Of a stretch of 64,000 bases of DNA, positions 45,866-53,551 are shown piece after piece (the stretch's first letter is position 1; each line of letters opens with the position of its first letter). The stretch spans positions 2,108,001-2,172,000 of the forward strand of contig NZ_CP047355.1 of the NCBI RefSeq assembly GCF_030408815.1. The letters run 5' to 3'. The notes under the pieces were generated by a model. That model did no database searches. It saw nothing but the letters and a program-made list of their open reading frames with translations, and was not told the DNA's origin. The translations under genes and the position numbers were made by a program. This stretch comes from Corynebacterium freiburgense (GTDB lineage Bacteria > Actinomycetota > Actinomycetes > Mycobacteriales > Mycobacteriaceae).

Positions 45866-46789
45866 CGTATCGAGCACAGCGTCGATTGCGGCATTAACTT
45901 CCTCAGGAGTTTCCAAGAGGAGCATATGCCCGGCTTCTTTTACTGTCCGCAACTCCCCGCTGGGCCAAAGCTCGCAAATACGCTCGGATTGGGAAACTGG
46001 TGTTACACGATCCCGATCACCAACAAGCACTATGCCGGGAATATTTTGAAGTACTTCTACGGCATCAAGCTCATTATGGCTTTGCAGATCATCAAAGTAC
46101 CCAATAAATGTAGACATTGGGGTTTGCTGGACTAGCTCGGCATGGAACCGAATAATGTCATAATCAGTGGTATTGGTATTAAAAAATATCGGGGCTAGCT
46201 TTGCCGCTAAGTAGTCTTTCGCTTCTCTGGTGTATTTTTCCGTTGCTTCTGGTGCTGATTCCACCGCTTGGCGGAGTTTATCCATAATCGGATGTGTAAG
46301 CACTTTCGGAAGCCCTTGGCTCCCTAAAGATTCAATGGCCGTAGAAATAAGAACAAGTCCACGCACGCGTTTTGGACCGTAACGGCGTGCAAGATTTAAT
46401 GCGATTAATCCCCCGAGCGAATGCCCCACAATGACCATATCCCCTGTAGGGCAGCGTTGCTCAATCACGCGCGCAACATCGTCTGCGGCACCGCCAACAC
46501 TACATTCATGGAATGGCACTTCCCCGGTTTCGCCGTGCCCCCGGAGATCCACTAGTAACGTACGTACGTTCTTACGCTTGCTAAGGTGTTCGGATTGGTG
46601 ATAGTAGCTGCTGGCGGCCAGAGTAAAGCCATGCACAAACACTACGGTTATTGGCGCGTCCTCGGGCCCGGCTTCGTAGTAATGCACGCTATCGATAACG
46701 CCGCTACGTTCCACACCTTGAAATGCCGGAAATGCCTGCAGCACTGGTTTCTCGGAGCGACGCAAAAAACTAGGAATAATATTGGACAC
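45860..46789 (-). CDS. Alpha/beta hydrolase
   Basis: The 309-residue protein has a complete alpha/beta-hydrolase fold: VVFVHGFTLAASSYYH (oxyanion hole HG), LVDLRGHGETG, VIVGHSLGGLIALNLA with the nucleophile Ser in GHSLGG, LVGDRDRVTPVS with the acid Asp, and EAGHMLLLETPEEV with the catalytic His. Substrate unknown; lipase, esterase or haloperoxidase-like relatives occur. It starts at GTG 46789 and is divergent from the acyl carrier protein gene 49 bases away, a pairing that hints at acyl metabolism (inference). Confidence 0.88.
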   Translation of the reverse strand: MSNIIPSFLRRSEKPVLQAFPAFQGVERSGVIDSVHYYEAGPEDAPITVVFVHGFTLAASSYYHQSEHLSKRKNVRTLLVDLRGHGETGEVPFHECSVGGAADDVARVIEQRCPTGDMVIVGHSLGGLIALNLARRYGPKRVRGLVLISTAIESLGSQGLPKVLTHPIMDKLRQAVESAPEATEKYTREAKDYLAAKLAPIFFNTNTTDYDIIRFHAELVQQTPMSTFIGYFDDLQSHNELDAVEVLQNIPGIVLVGDRDRVTPVSQSERICELWPSGELRTVKEAGHMLLLETPEEVNAAIDAVLDTL

Positions 46790-46838
46790 CGCTAATACCC
46801 TTCATGTGTTGGTTACGTTTCTACGTTACCTTGGGTTT

Positions 46839-47045
46839 ATGGAGTCCATTGCCCAGCGACTAGTTTCGCTCGTCAGTCGCGTTACCGATATTGATGCCAC
46901 CGAGATTGATCTCGACGCCCCGCTCGCCCTTGATTCTCTTACGCTTATCGAACTCGCCGTACGGGTCGAAGAAGAGTTCGGCAAGCGCATTGATTCATTC
47001 TCACCAACTACACTTCGTGATGTTGTGAAGTTGGTGGAATCTTAG
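46839..47045 (+). CDS. Acyl carrier protein
   Basis: The 68-residue acidic helical protein contains the phosphopantetheine attachment site DSLTLIELA (Ser of DSL) and typical flanks (DIDATEIDLDAPLALDSL, VEEEFGKRI, TLRDVVKLVE). The start ATG 46839 gives a normal ACP length of about 70; an in-frame longer frame overlaps the divergent hydrolase. It is not beside fatty-acid synthase genes, so it may serve a specialised acyl pathway. The stop overlaps that of the convergent gene. Confidence 0.85.
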   Translation: MESIAQRLVSLVSRVTDIDATEIDLDAPLALDSLTLIELAVRVEEEFGKRIDSFSPTTLRDVVKLVES

Positions 47046-47476
47046 GCAACCGTGCGATACGCGTAGCTATGGTCGAAATCTAGGGATACATGGAACCCAT
47101 GTTCACGTCCAAGAGCTTCGAGTACGTCGCTTAGATCGGCGAGTTCGGCGGCGTCACCGGTAAGCACCTGTCGGCAACCAATTGCGCCGGGTGCAGTACG
47201 GTGCCACTGAGTAAACCACTCGGAGGCGAAGACATCGTCGAATGTCACGCCAGCATAATCCGCTGGGGTTTGGATGCACTCGACCATGGCGTCTTCCACG
47301 GTACGGCGCAGCCGGATGGGCATGCCATGAATAGTAAGAACGGCATGCATGGAACACACTGTGGTAGGCAGAGTCACTGTCTTCATTTCCCTGTCGTGAA
47401 CCAGACGTACACGGTTGTGTACGCCAAGACGAGGATCGTCTTCCCCAACGGCCTCGAATTCATGCGTGTAGTGCAC
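47042..47476 (-). CDS. Hypothetical protein (144 aa)
   Basis: The frame starts at GTG 47476 and ends on the ACP stop. The product is soluble, with mixed helix and strand (VEDAMVECIQTPADYAGVTF, LSDVLEALGREHGFHVSLDF). An internal ATG at about residue 31 could be the true start (MKTVTLPTTV), but its spacing to AGGGAA is too short. No family is recognised. Confidence 0.6.
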   Translation of the reverse strand: MHYTHEFEAVGEDDPRLGVHNRVRLVHDREMKTVTLPTTVCSMHAVLTIHGMPIRLRRTVEDAMVECIQTPADYAGVTFDDVFASEWFTQWHRTAPGAIGCRQVLTGDAAELADLSDVLEALGREHGFHVSLDFDHSYAYRTVA

Positions 47477-47533
47477 AGTTTTACTGAGAATTTAAGTTGG
47501 GAACAACCCTCAACCTTTACTTGACACCCCCAT

Positions 47534-48340
47534 TTATTCAAGTTCAGCTTGAAGGTTTGCCCATATTTGGTCATTTGTATCTGACCATAACGGCTTCGCC
47601 CAATCCCCAAAAGCACGATCAGTTAACGCTACCACGGCACGACCAGTCGGACGGTGAACCCATAGAAAAGTCCCAGCTTGCCCGAAGTGTCCCGCCGTAT
47701 CAGGCGGCATGCTTTGACCAGTCCAATGCGGGCTCTTCGACCCCTTAATCTCAAACCCCAACCCCCAAGGGCAAGGTTTTTGCATGCCGTATCCCGGCAC
47801 TACACCCACCAATTCCGGAAACGTGGGGGTAAGTGCGAGCTCAACGGTCGCGACGTCGAGAAGCGTAGGCGAAAGCACCTCCGCAGCAAAAGCCGCCATA
47901 TCGCGCACAGAAGACCACGCCCCATGCCCCGCCGAACCAACCAACTTTGTGCTTGCCATCCCCAATGGCTGCAATACCGCCTCCTCCAGATACTGCTCGA
48001 AAGGCATTTCAGTTTCCTGGGCAATAGCAGCCGCCAAAATCTCAAACCCAGCCGAAGAATATATGCGGCGTTCCCGTACGCCTCGCTCCGGCGTAGCAGA
48101 CGCAAACCCCACACCTGAACTATGCGCCAACAAATCCCTTACCGTGGCCCCAGGAGGCCCCAATGGCGTCTCTAAATCGAATACGCCTTCCTCCACAGCA
48201 ATCAATGCCGCATAGGCAACCACAGGCTTGGTCACACTCGCTAGCTCAAAAACTCGATCAATATCCCCCTCAAAAGCAATGGAGCTGCCTAATACAGCAG
48301 CTCCAGCATGATCAACGGGCCAATCACGAAGATACTCCAT
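47534..48340 (-). CDS. Serine hydrolase of the beta-lactamase/DD-peptidase (class C-like) superfamily
   Basis: The 268-residue protein has the S-x-x-K motif SVTK in ELASVTKPVVAYAAL, a Tyr motif YSSAGFEILAAAI in place of YxN, LLAHSSGVGF and HFGQAG as the third motif. The fold is that of class C beta-lactamases, esterases and D-aminopeptidases. No signal peptide is seen, so a cytoplasmic esterase-like role is more likely than drug resistance. It is short for the family (usually 350-400). It follows the symporter gene by 11 bases on the same strand and is probably co-transcribed with it. Confidence 0.82.
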   Translation of the reverse strand: MEYLRDWPVDHAGAAVLGSSIAFEGDIDRVFELASVTKPVVAYAALIAVEEGVFDLETPLGPPGATVRDLLAHSSGVGFASATPERGVRERRIYSSAGFEILAAAIAQETEMPFEQYLEEAVLQPLGMASTKLVGSAGHGAWSSVRDMAAFAAEVLSPTLLDVATVELALTPTFPELVGVVPGYGMQKPCPWGLGFEIKGSKSPHWTGQSMPPDTAGHFGQAGTFLWVHRPTGRAVVALTDRAFGDWAKPLWSDTNDQIWANLQAELE

Positions 48341-48351
48341 GACCCCAGATT

Positions 48352-49644
48352 CTACTTGGCGGCAAAAGCCTCCTCATCCATAATCCCTTCGCGCTTAGCA
48401 ACCACCGCCGGCACCAATGCCTGACCAGTAACATTCACTGCAGTACGGCCCATATCCACAATCGGCTCAACAGCAAGCAGCAAACCAACACCCTCCAATG
48501 GCAAGCCCAAAGTAGAAAGCGTTAATGTAAGCATGACCGTTGCGCCAGTAGTACCTGCAGTAGCCGCAGAACCAATCACTGACACAAAAATAATCAATAG
48601 ATAATGCGTAATATTCAGCGGCACATCATAAAACTCCGCAACGAAAATTGCCGCAATCGCAGGATAAATCGCAGCGCAACCATCCATTTTCGTGGTAGCG
48701 CCTAACGGCACCGCAAACGAAGCATATGCACGAGGAACCCCTAGCTTTTCAACCGTAGTCCGCTCAGTGACGGGCATAACACCCATAGATGACCGTGTAG
48801 CAAAACCAAGAGAAGTAACCGGCCACACATGCGCAAAGAATCGCCGCACACTCAACCCATTAAACTTCAGTACCAGCGGATAAATAACGCCAATAACCAG
48901 CGCCAATCCAATATAAATCGCAAGCACAAACGTACCTAGCGAGCTTAAAGCTTCCCAGCCATATACCGCCACAGCCTTGGCAATCAATGCGGCAGTACCA
49001 ATAGGCGCCAAGCGAATAATCCACCACAGCACCTTTTGAATAATTTCCAGCACACTGGACGCAACATTTAATACCGGATCGGCTTTCTCACCGACCTTTA
49101 CTGCAGCAATACCAAACGCAATGGAAATCAATAGCAATTGCAGAACATCAAAATTCGGGGATGCGGAGAGCCCATCCGCACTCTCCTTAATGCCAACCTG
49201 CAATCCAAAAATATTGCTAGGCACAATGCCCTGCAAAAACGCCGCCCAAGAACCTACAGAGGTGGGGGCGTCAGCAGTCGAGGCATCCACAGCCGTATTA
49301 CGCCCAGGCTGCAGTACGGTACCAACCCCAATGCCAACAAGTACGGACACAAACGCCGTAAGCGCAAACCACACGAGGGTTTTCCACGCCAGGCGTGCCG
49401 CATTGGTTACCTGACGCAGATTGGCAATTGAGGTAATAACCGCGGTGACCACCAGTGGAGGCACCAGCACTTTCAGTAGCGATACATACGCGCTACCAAC
49501 CTCAGACACAATCGGCACAAGCCATGCTTGACTGCGCGCAATAAAACCCAATATTAGGCCAATAATCAGGCCATAAATCACTTGGGCGCCAAAGGACGTA
49601 AACGTACTCTGCCGGGGAATCGGCTTTGTAGCTAATGCTGTCAT
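48352..49644 (-). CDS. Dicarboxylate/amino acid:cation symporter (DAACS family)
   Basis: The 430-residue membrane protein carries the GltP/DctA-type signatures: LLKVLVPPLVVTAVITSI, the serine-rich FATRSSMGVMPVT hairpin region, MDGCAAIYPAIAAIFVAEFY and the last AEPIVDMGRTAVNVTGQALV segment that binds substrate and cation (DMGRTxxNV). It would import C4-dicarboxylates, glutamate or aspartate with sodium or protons. ATG 49644 is chosen for the GAAAGAG upstream. Two palindromic sites (49684 and 49759) lie upstream and may bind a TetR-type regulator. The serine hydrolase gene follows. Confidence 0.9.
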   Translation of the reverse strand: MTALATKPIPRQSTFTSFGAQVIYGLIIGLILGFIARSQAWLVPIVSEVGSAYVSLLKVLVPPLVVTAVITSIANLRQVTNAARLAWKTLVWFALTAFVSVLVGIGVGTVLQPGRNTAVDASTADAPTSVGSWAAFLQGIVPSNIFGLQVGIKESADGLSASPNFDVLQLLLISIAFGIAAVKVGEKADPVLNVASSVLEIIQKVLWWIIRLAPIGTAALIAKAVAVYGWEALSSLGTFVLAIYIGLALVIGVIYPLVLKFNGLSVRRFFAHVWPVTSLGFATRSSMGVMPVTERTTVEKLGVPRAYASFAVPLGATTKMDGCAAIYPAIAAIFVAEFYDVPLNITHYLLIIFVSVIGSAATAGTTGATVMLTLTLSTLGLPLEGVGLLLAVEPIVDMGRTAVNVTGQALVPAVVAKREGIMDEEAFAAK

Positions 49645-49683
49645 TTTCAACTCTTTCTCTAAGTGTTAGCACAGCATAGAATA

Positions 49684-49776
49684 GACCAATCAGTTCGGTC
49701 AAATGTCCTACAAAGTCATATTGTTCACCAGGTATACGTACTGACCTTCAACTTTAAAATAGACCAATTAGTCTAT
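49684..49776. promoter_or_regulatory. Two operator-like inverted repeats upstream of the symporter gene
   Basis: Site 1 is GACCAATCAGTTCGGTC (49684-49700). Site 2 is ATAGAC-CAATTA-GTCTAT (49759-49776), a perfect 6-6-6 palindrome overlapping the end of the TRIC gene. Both share ATAGACCAATNAGT, the kind of half-site read by TetR-family regulators. No TetR gene is within view. Confidence 0.5.
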
Positions 49777-50402
49777 ATACTTCGAGTAGGCAGCACCCAC
49801 CCACGCCAGTAAGCCAGTATGGCAAACCCGGCCCCGACGGACGTCGCAACGATCATCCCAATGGCGTCATGCCCCGCAAAATGAAACGCCACCATAACCG
49901 CCGATGAAAAAATCGCCGGAGTTGCATACAACGTATTCCCGCCAAAAATCGCAGGAACGCTACCAGTACTAATATCCCGAATCATGCCGCCCCCAACAGC
50001 GGTCAACATGCCCATAAACAATGCCGAAGCCCACGGCATCCCATACGTCAATGCTTTTGTTGATCCCGTTACCGCCCAAACCCCCAAAATCACGGCGTCT
50101 CCATGCACCCGAAACAACTCCCATGCCCGCCCCTGAAGATGAAGCACCATAGCCAATAATCCCCCAGCAATAGCCATTCCCATATAGAGCGGCTCCGCAA
50201 TGGCGGCGGGAGTGCCGCGCTGCATTAAAGTATCGCGCAACATACCGCCGCCAAGCGCTGAAAACAACGCCAAAAACGCAACCCCAATAATGTCAAAATT
50301 TCGCTGCCGCGCAATCGTGCCGCCAATCACACCATTGAGCACAACGCCAATGAGGTCCAGGCTCTGATAAATCGCCAGAATCGTTGGATCAACCGTAGGC
50401 AT
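49773..50402 (-). CDS. TRIC-type cation channel family protein (UPF0126)
   Basis: The 209-residue protein has seven hydrophobic helices in two GLY-rich repeats: DLIGVVLNGVIGGTIARQRN, FLALFSALGGGMLRDTLMQR, and GMLTAVGGGMIRDISTGSVP, the GGGxxRD motif repeated as in prokaryotic TRIC trimeric channels. Ion specificity is not determined here. It starts at ATG 50402, 12 bases after the stop of a small conserved gene, so both form an operon. Confidence 0.88.
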   Translation of the reverse strand: MPTVDPTILAIYQSLDLIGVVLNGVIGGTIARQRNFDIIGVAFLALFSALGGGMLRDTLMQRGTPAAIAEPLYMGMAIAGGLLAMVLHLQGRAWELFRVHGDAVILGVWAVTGSTKALTYGMPWASALFMGMLTAVGGGMIRDISTGSVPAIFGGNTLYATPAIFSSAVMVAFHFAGHDAIGMIVATSVGAGFAILAYWRGWVLPTRSI

Positions 50403-50414
50403 GCCTACACATTA

Positions 50415-50582
50415 CTAAGAAGCCCAACCTAACTCTGGATCCTGCTCAAGCATGCTATGAATACTCTCCGCACGCCCAGCCGCACCAGCGACAATCTCCT
50501 GCCAAACCTTATCGATCGTGGCGTCATCCGCTGGTAACCCAAGCTCTTCGTATGCCGCTCGAACGGTACCCCTAAGAATCAT
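50415..50582 (-). CDS. Small hypothetical protein (55 aa) upstream of the TRIC gene
   Basis: The frame starts at ATG 50582 with AGGAG seven bases upstream. The product is acidic and helical (TVRAAYEELGLPADDATIDK, then AAGRAESIHSMLEQDPELGW). Good ribosome binding site, 12-base spacing to the next gene and coding-like composition support it. No family is recognised. Confidence 0.6.
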   Translation of the reverse strand: MILRGTVRAAYEELGLPADDATIDKVWQEIVAGAAGRAESIHSMLEQDPELGWAS

Positions 50583-50802
50583 CAATGCACTCCTTCTATG
50601 AGAATTCGGTCTGCATCGTCCACAATCGGACTTTCATATGTGTAACACCTCGACACGCCCTACAACACGTATGAAACGGCCCCAACCGCATTCTTAGGAA
50701 AATTCTTTTAGAAAATTCAGCCACATTTTCGGGTAGTGGACCTTTTTATAGCGCAAAACTCACATTGTGTACAACGTTCCTTTTATGGGAGATTAAACCT
50801 AT

Positions 50803-51110
50803 GAGCTATATATCCATACTTTTCGGATATCTCCTCGTATCCGCCATTAGTCTGCTTCTCGAACGGTTCATCGCACACGGCAACCTCGAACGAAATAACC
50901 TTATCGGCATACGCACTCACCTCCGACACTGCCTGGCATACAGGACACACCGCCGCCCGACCATATCTCATAGCTACATGCATTATCGGGGTTATCGGCA
51001 TTATCGGCACCGCATTCAATACATGGCTTTCCTTGCTGTTTATCGCCCAAATTCTATGCTTGCTCTACGCCGCCTATATCGCCCACCAAAAAGCAAAAAG
51101 CACCATATAA
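50803..51110 (+). pseudogene. SdpI-family membrane protein, frameshifted
   Basis: The first frame (ATG 50803, GGGAGA upstream) reads LLVSAISLLLERFIAHGNLE then RNNLIGIRT, the SdpI hallmark. The next conserved part, LTSDTAWHTGHTAARPYLIA, and the membrane helices that follow (IIGVIGIIGTAF, LLFIAQILCLLYAAYIA) lie in the +1 frame, up to a TAA at 51108. A short deletion near 50920 of a length not divisible by three explains it. The rest is well preserved, so inactivation is recent, or the base call is wrong. SdpI-type proteins confer immunity to membrane toxins. Confidence 0.7.
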
Positions 51111-51120
51111 AATGGTGCTT
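51098..51120. terminator. Bidirectional intrinsic terminator
   Basis: AAGCACCAT pairs with ATGGTGCTT around TATAA, flanked by A-run and T-run on both sides. It serves the SdpI-like gene on plus and the tRNA(CAU) on minus; it overlaps the SdpI stop codon. Confidence 0.8.
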
Positions 51121-51123
51121 TTG

Positions 51124-51197
51124 TGGGGCCAGCGGGGCTCGAACCCGCGACCAGCGGATTATGAGTCCGCGGCTCTAACCGACTGAGCTATAGCCCC
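51124..51197 (-). tRNA. tRNA with CAU anticodon (Met elongator, or Ile2)
   Basis: The minus strand folds as a 74-base cloverleaf: acceptor GGGGCTA/TGGCCCC with discriminator A, D arm GCTC/GAGC, anticodon stem GCGGA/TCCGC with loop CTCATAA, and T arm GCGGG-TTCGAGC-CCCGC. CCA is not encoded. CAU can be elongator Met or lysidine-modified Ile2; identity is not certain from sequence alone. Confidence 0.88.
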
Positions 51198-51313
51198 GCT
51201 AAGAGCTTAATACTTCTTTGCCTTGATGAAAAACTGACTTTCCAAACCAGCCTTTACCAGCCAATTTGCACTGCCACCCACCCCACTATATAGTTACTTC
51301 TCGTTGGAAACAT

Positions 51314-51386
51314 TCCCCCATAGCTCAATTGGCAGAGCATTCGACTGTTAATCGAAGGGTTACTGGTTCGAGTCCAGTTGGGGGAG
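51314..51386 (+). tRNA. tRNA-Asn (anticodon GUU)
   Basis: A 73-base cloverleaf: acceptor TCCCCCA/TGGGGGA with discriminator G, D arm GCTC/GAGC, anticodon stem TTCGA/TCGAA with loop CTGTTAA, and T arm ACTGG-TTCGAGT-CCAGT. CCA is not encoded. Confidence 0.92.
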
Positions 51387-51392
51387 CTTGGA

Positions 51393-51417
51393 CCCCGTGA
51401 GCTTCACGGGGTTTTTT
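51393..51417 (+). terminator. Intrinsic terminator after tRNA-Asn
   Basis: CCCCGTGA pairs with TCACGGGG around GCT, followed by six T, seven bases after the tRNA. Confidence 0.88.
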
Positions 51418-51440
51418 GCTGCCGACCGTTAGGAAACACT

Positions 51441-53324
51441 ATGCCTCAGCGCCTGAACGTTCCGGTTTTCAGCATTACACTCCTAGGCATTATCGGATTG
51501 ACTGCATGGGCATTCTTTGGCCACGACTCCGCTGAAGCCGCACTCCATGCCGTTACCACGCTTATCGCCGAAAAACTTGGCTGGTTTTACGTACTAACCG
51601 CAACTATTGCCGTAGTTTTTGTAGTTGTTATTGCTTGCTCAAGCATGGGCAATCTTCGCCTCGGTCCAGATGATTCCCGCCCACAATTCAGTTTGTTTTC
51701 TTGGTCGGCAATGCTCTTTGCTGCAGGTATTGGCGTGGATCTAATGTTTTTCTCTGTTGCCGAACCCGTAACTCAATACTATTCCCCACCCCAAGGCCCC
51801 GGAGAAACCCGAGAGGCCGCAGAAAACGCAGTAGTCTTCGCACTATTTCACTACGGAATCTCCGGCTGGGCACTCTACGCCCTCTTAGGTATGTCCTTCG
51901 GTTTTTTTGCGTTTCGCTGGAATATGCCGCTTACACTGCGCTCCGCACTTTACCCTCTCTTTGGCAAACGCGTACAAGGCGCATTTGGGTATTCAGTCGA
52001 TATTGCCGCCACCCTTGGCACAATTTTTGGCATTGCCGCCTCCCTGGGCATTGGCGTAGTCCAACTCAACTATGGCCTCAAACTGCTATTCGGCTGGGAG
52101 GAAGGCATTATCGTCCAATCCGCCCTTATTATTTTTAGTGTTTTTGTGGCTGGTATCTCCGCAGTCTCAGGCGTAGATCGCGGCATTAAGCGACTCTCCG
52201 AACTCAATATTTTATTTGCGTTGACCCTCATGCTGTATGTGGTCCTTGCAGGCAAAACTTCCTTCCTCCTTGACGCGTTTGTAGCAAACCTTGGCGATTA
52301 TATTGCGAGGTTTGCAGATTGGACTTTGGACACATACGCATACTCCGACACCCCCGAACACACCCGCCAATGGTTTGCTAGTTGGACGCTCTTCTTCTGG
52401 GCTTGGTGGGTTGCCTGGGCGCCTTTTGTCGGGCTCTTCCTCGCCAGAATTTCTCGCGGACGGACATTACGTCAATTCGTGTTTGGCACACTGACCATCC
52501 CATTTATCTTTATTTTGATGTGGATGAGCTTTTTTGGGAATGCCGCACTCGACCGCGTTCGAAATGGCGACGACACATTCGGAAAAATGGCTATGGAAGC
52601 CCCCCAGCGTGGCTTTTATGACCTACTGCTTGATTATCCTGGCGGCTTTTGGCTTATTGGTTTGACCACTATGATCGGACTTTTGCTGTATATCACTTCT
52701 GCGGATTCCGGCGCACTGGTCATGTCCAATTTCACATCTCGCATTGACAATCGTAGCGACGGTCCCCGCTGGTCACGCATCGTTTGGTCCATTTTAATTG
52801 GCTTGCTTACTCTGGTCATGCTCCGTATCGACGGTGTCTCCACAGCCCAATCCGCAACGATCGTCATGGGTTTGCCGTTTACGCTGTTCATGTACCCACT
52901 TATGATTAGCTTGTGGCGGTCACTTCGCAGCGAAACTTCACCCCAATCACCGATCGACTGGCGCCGCCGCCTCGCCCGCTCTTTCGACTGGCCGAATGCT
53001 ACGAAAGCACAGCACTACCTAAACAATATTGCCCTGCCCGCGCTTAACGACGTCGCAAAGGAACTGTCAGCACAAAACTTTCCGGCGGCCGTGACCACCA
53101 CAGACGCCTTCCCAACCACACTCACCCTCAATTTCGGTGAGAAATCACTTTCGATTGTTCCAATACAAGGCGACATTCCCGCACTTGCCGGTTATAGTTT
53201 GGATCGCGAAGACCCCTACTTTGAGCTTCACCTTGGCGACATTGACATCTACGGCTTTGAAACCGACGAACTTATTAGCGTTATCCTTGATCGAGTGGAA
53301 GCGGAACGGAAAGGAACACCATGA
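51441..53324 (+). CDS. BCCT family betaine/carnitine/choline-type transporter
   Basis: The 627-residue membrane protein has 12 hydrophobic helices and BCCT marks: FFSVAEPVTQYYSPPQGPGE, FALFHYGISGWALYALLGM and WAWWVAWAPFVGLFLARISR, the Trp-rich signature, then GRTLRQF. ATG 51441 with AGGAAA is the start; an upstream frame runs through the tRNA-Asn gene and is not used. It would take up compatible solutes (betaine, ectoine, proline) driven by sodium. The hydrophilic C-terminus of about 130 residues is longer than usual, similar to the osmosensing or LcoP-like types. It overlaps the next gene by four bases. Confidence 0.9.
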   Translation: MPQRLNVPVFSITLLGIIGLTAWAFFGHDSAEAALHAVTTLIAEKLGWFYVLTATIAVVFVVVIACSSMGNLRLGPDDSRPQFSLFSWSAMLFAAGIGVDLMFFSVAEPVTQYYSPPQGPGETREAAENAVVFALFHYGISGWALYALLGMSFGFFAFRWNMPLTLRSALYPLFGKRVQGAFGYSVDIAATLGTIFGIAASLGIGVVQLNYGLKLLFGWEEGIIVQSALIIFSVFVAGISAVSGVDRGIKRLSELNILFALTLMLYVVLAGKTSFLLDAFVANLGDYIARFADWTLDTYAYSDTPEHTRQWFASWTLFFWAWWVAWAPFVGLFLARISRGRTLRQFVFGTLTIPFIFILMWMSFFGNAALDRVRNGDDTFGKMAMEAPQRGFYDLLLDYPGGFWLIGLTTMIGLLLYITSADSGALVMSNFTSRIDNRSDGPRWSRIVWSILIGLLTLVMLRIDGVSTAQSATIVMGLPFTLFMYPLMISLWRSLRSETSPQSPIDWRRRLARSFDWPNATKAQHYLNNIALPALNDVAKELSAQNFPAAVTTTDAFPTTLTLNFGEKSLSIVPIQGDIPALAGYSLDREDPYFELHLGDIDIYGFETDELISVILDRVEAERKGTP

Positions 53325-53551
53325 TCCAATTTGTTATTGGCGCAGCTGCAGGCTACGTCCTTGGTACAAAAGCTGGGCGAAAGCGTTTCGAGCAAATCAA
53401 AAAAGGCTACAACTTTGCCGTGAATTCACCAGCCTCAAAAGCCGCAATTAAAGCAACCCGCAAAGCTATAGCCAATAAGCTTGATCCGCAGCCCCGCATG
53501 AAAGAAATCAAAGTGCGGGACACGACCATCCTGGAACCTGACGAAGACTAA
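53321..53551 (+). CDS. Small YtxH-like protein
   Basis: The 76-residue protein has one N-terminal hydrophobic segment (FVIGAAAGYVLGTKAGRKRF, the YtxH-type GxxxG-AGxKR pattern) followed by a basic helix. It starts in the BCCT stop (ATGA overlap), so it is translated with the transporter. Its stop overlaps that of the convergent dnaG. Function unknown; it may be a membrane-associated partner of the transporter. Confidence 0.75.
   Translation: MIQFVIGAAAGYVLGTKAGRKRFEQIKKGYNFAVNSPASKAAIKATRKAIANKLDPQPRMKEIKVRDTTILEPDED

Noticed and set aside
50765..51178. 137-codon frame running through the SdpI-like region into the tRNA
   Set aside because: Only the first 40 residues are SdpI-like; the rest is an out-of-frame reading that crosses a terminator and a tRNA gene.
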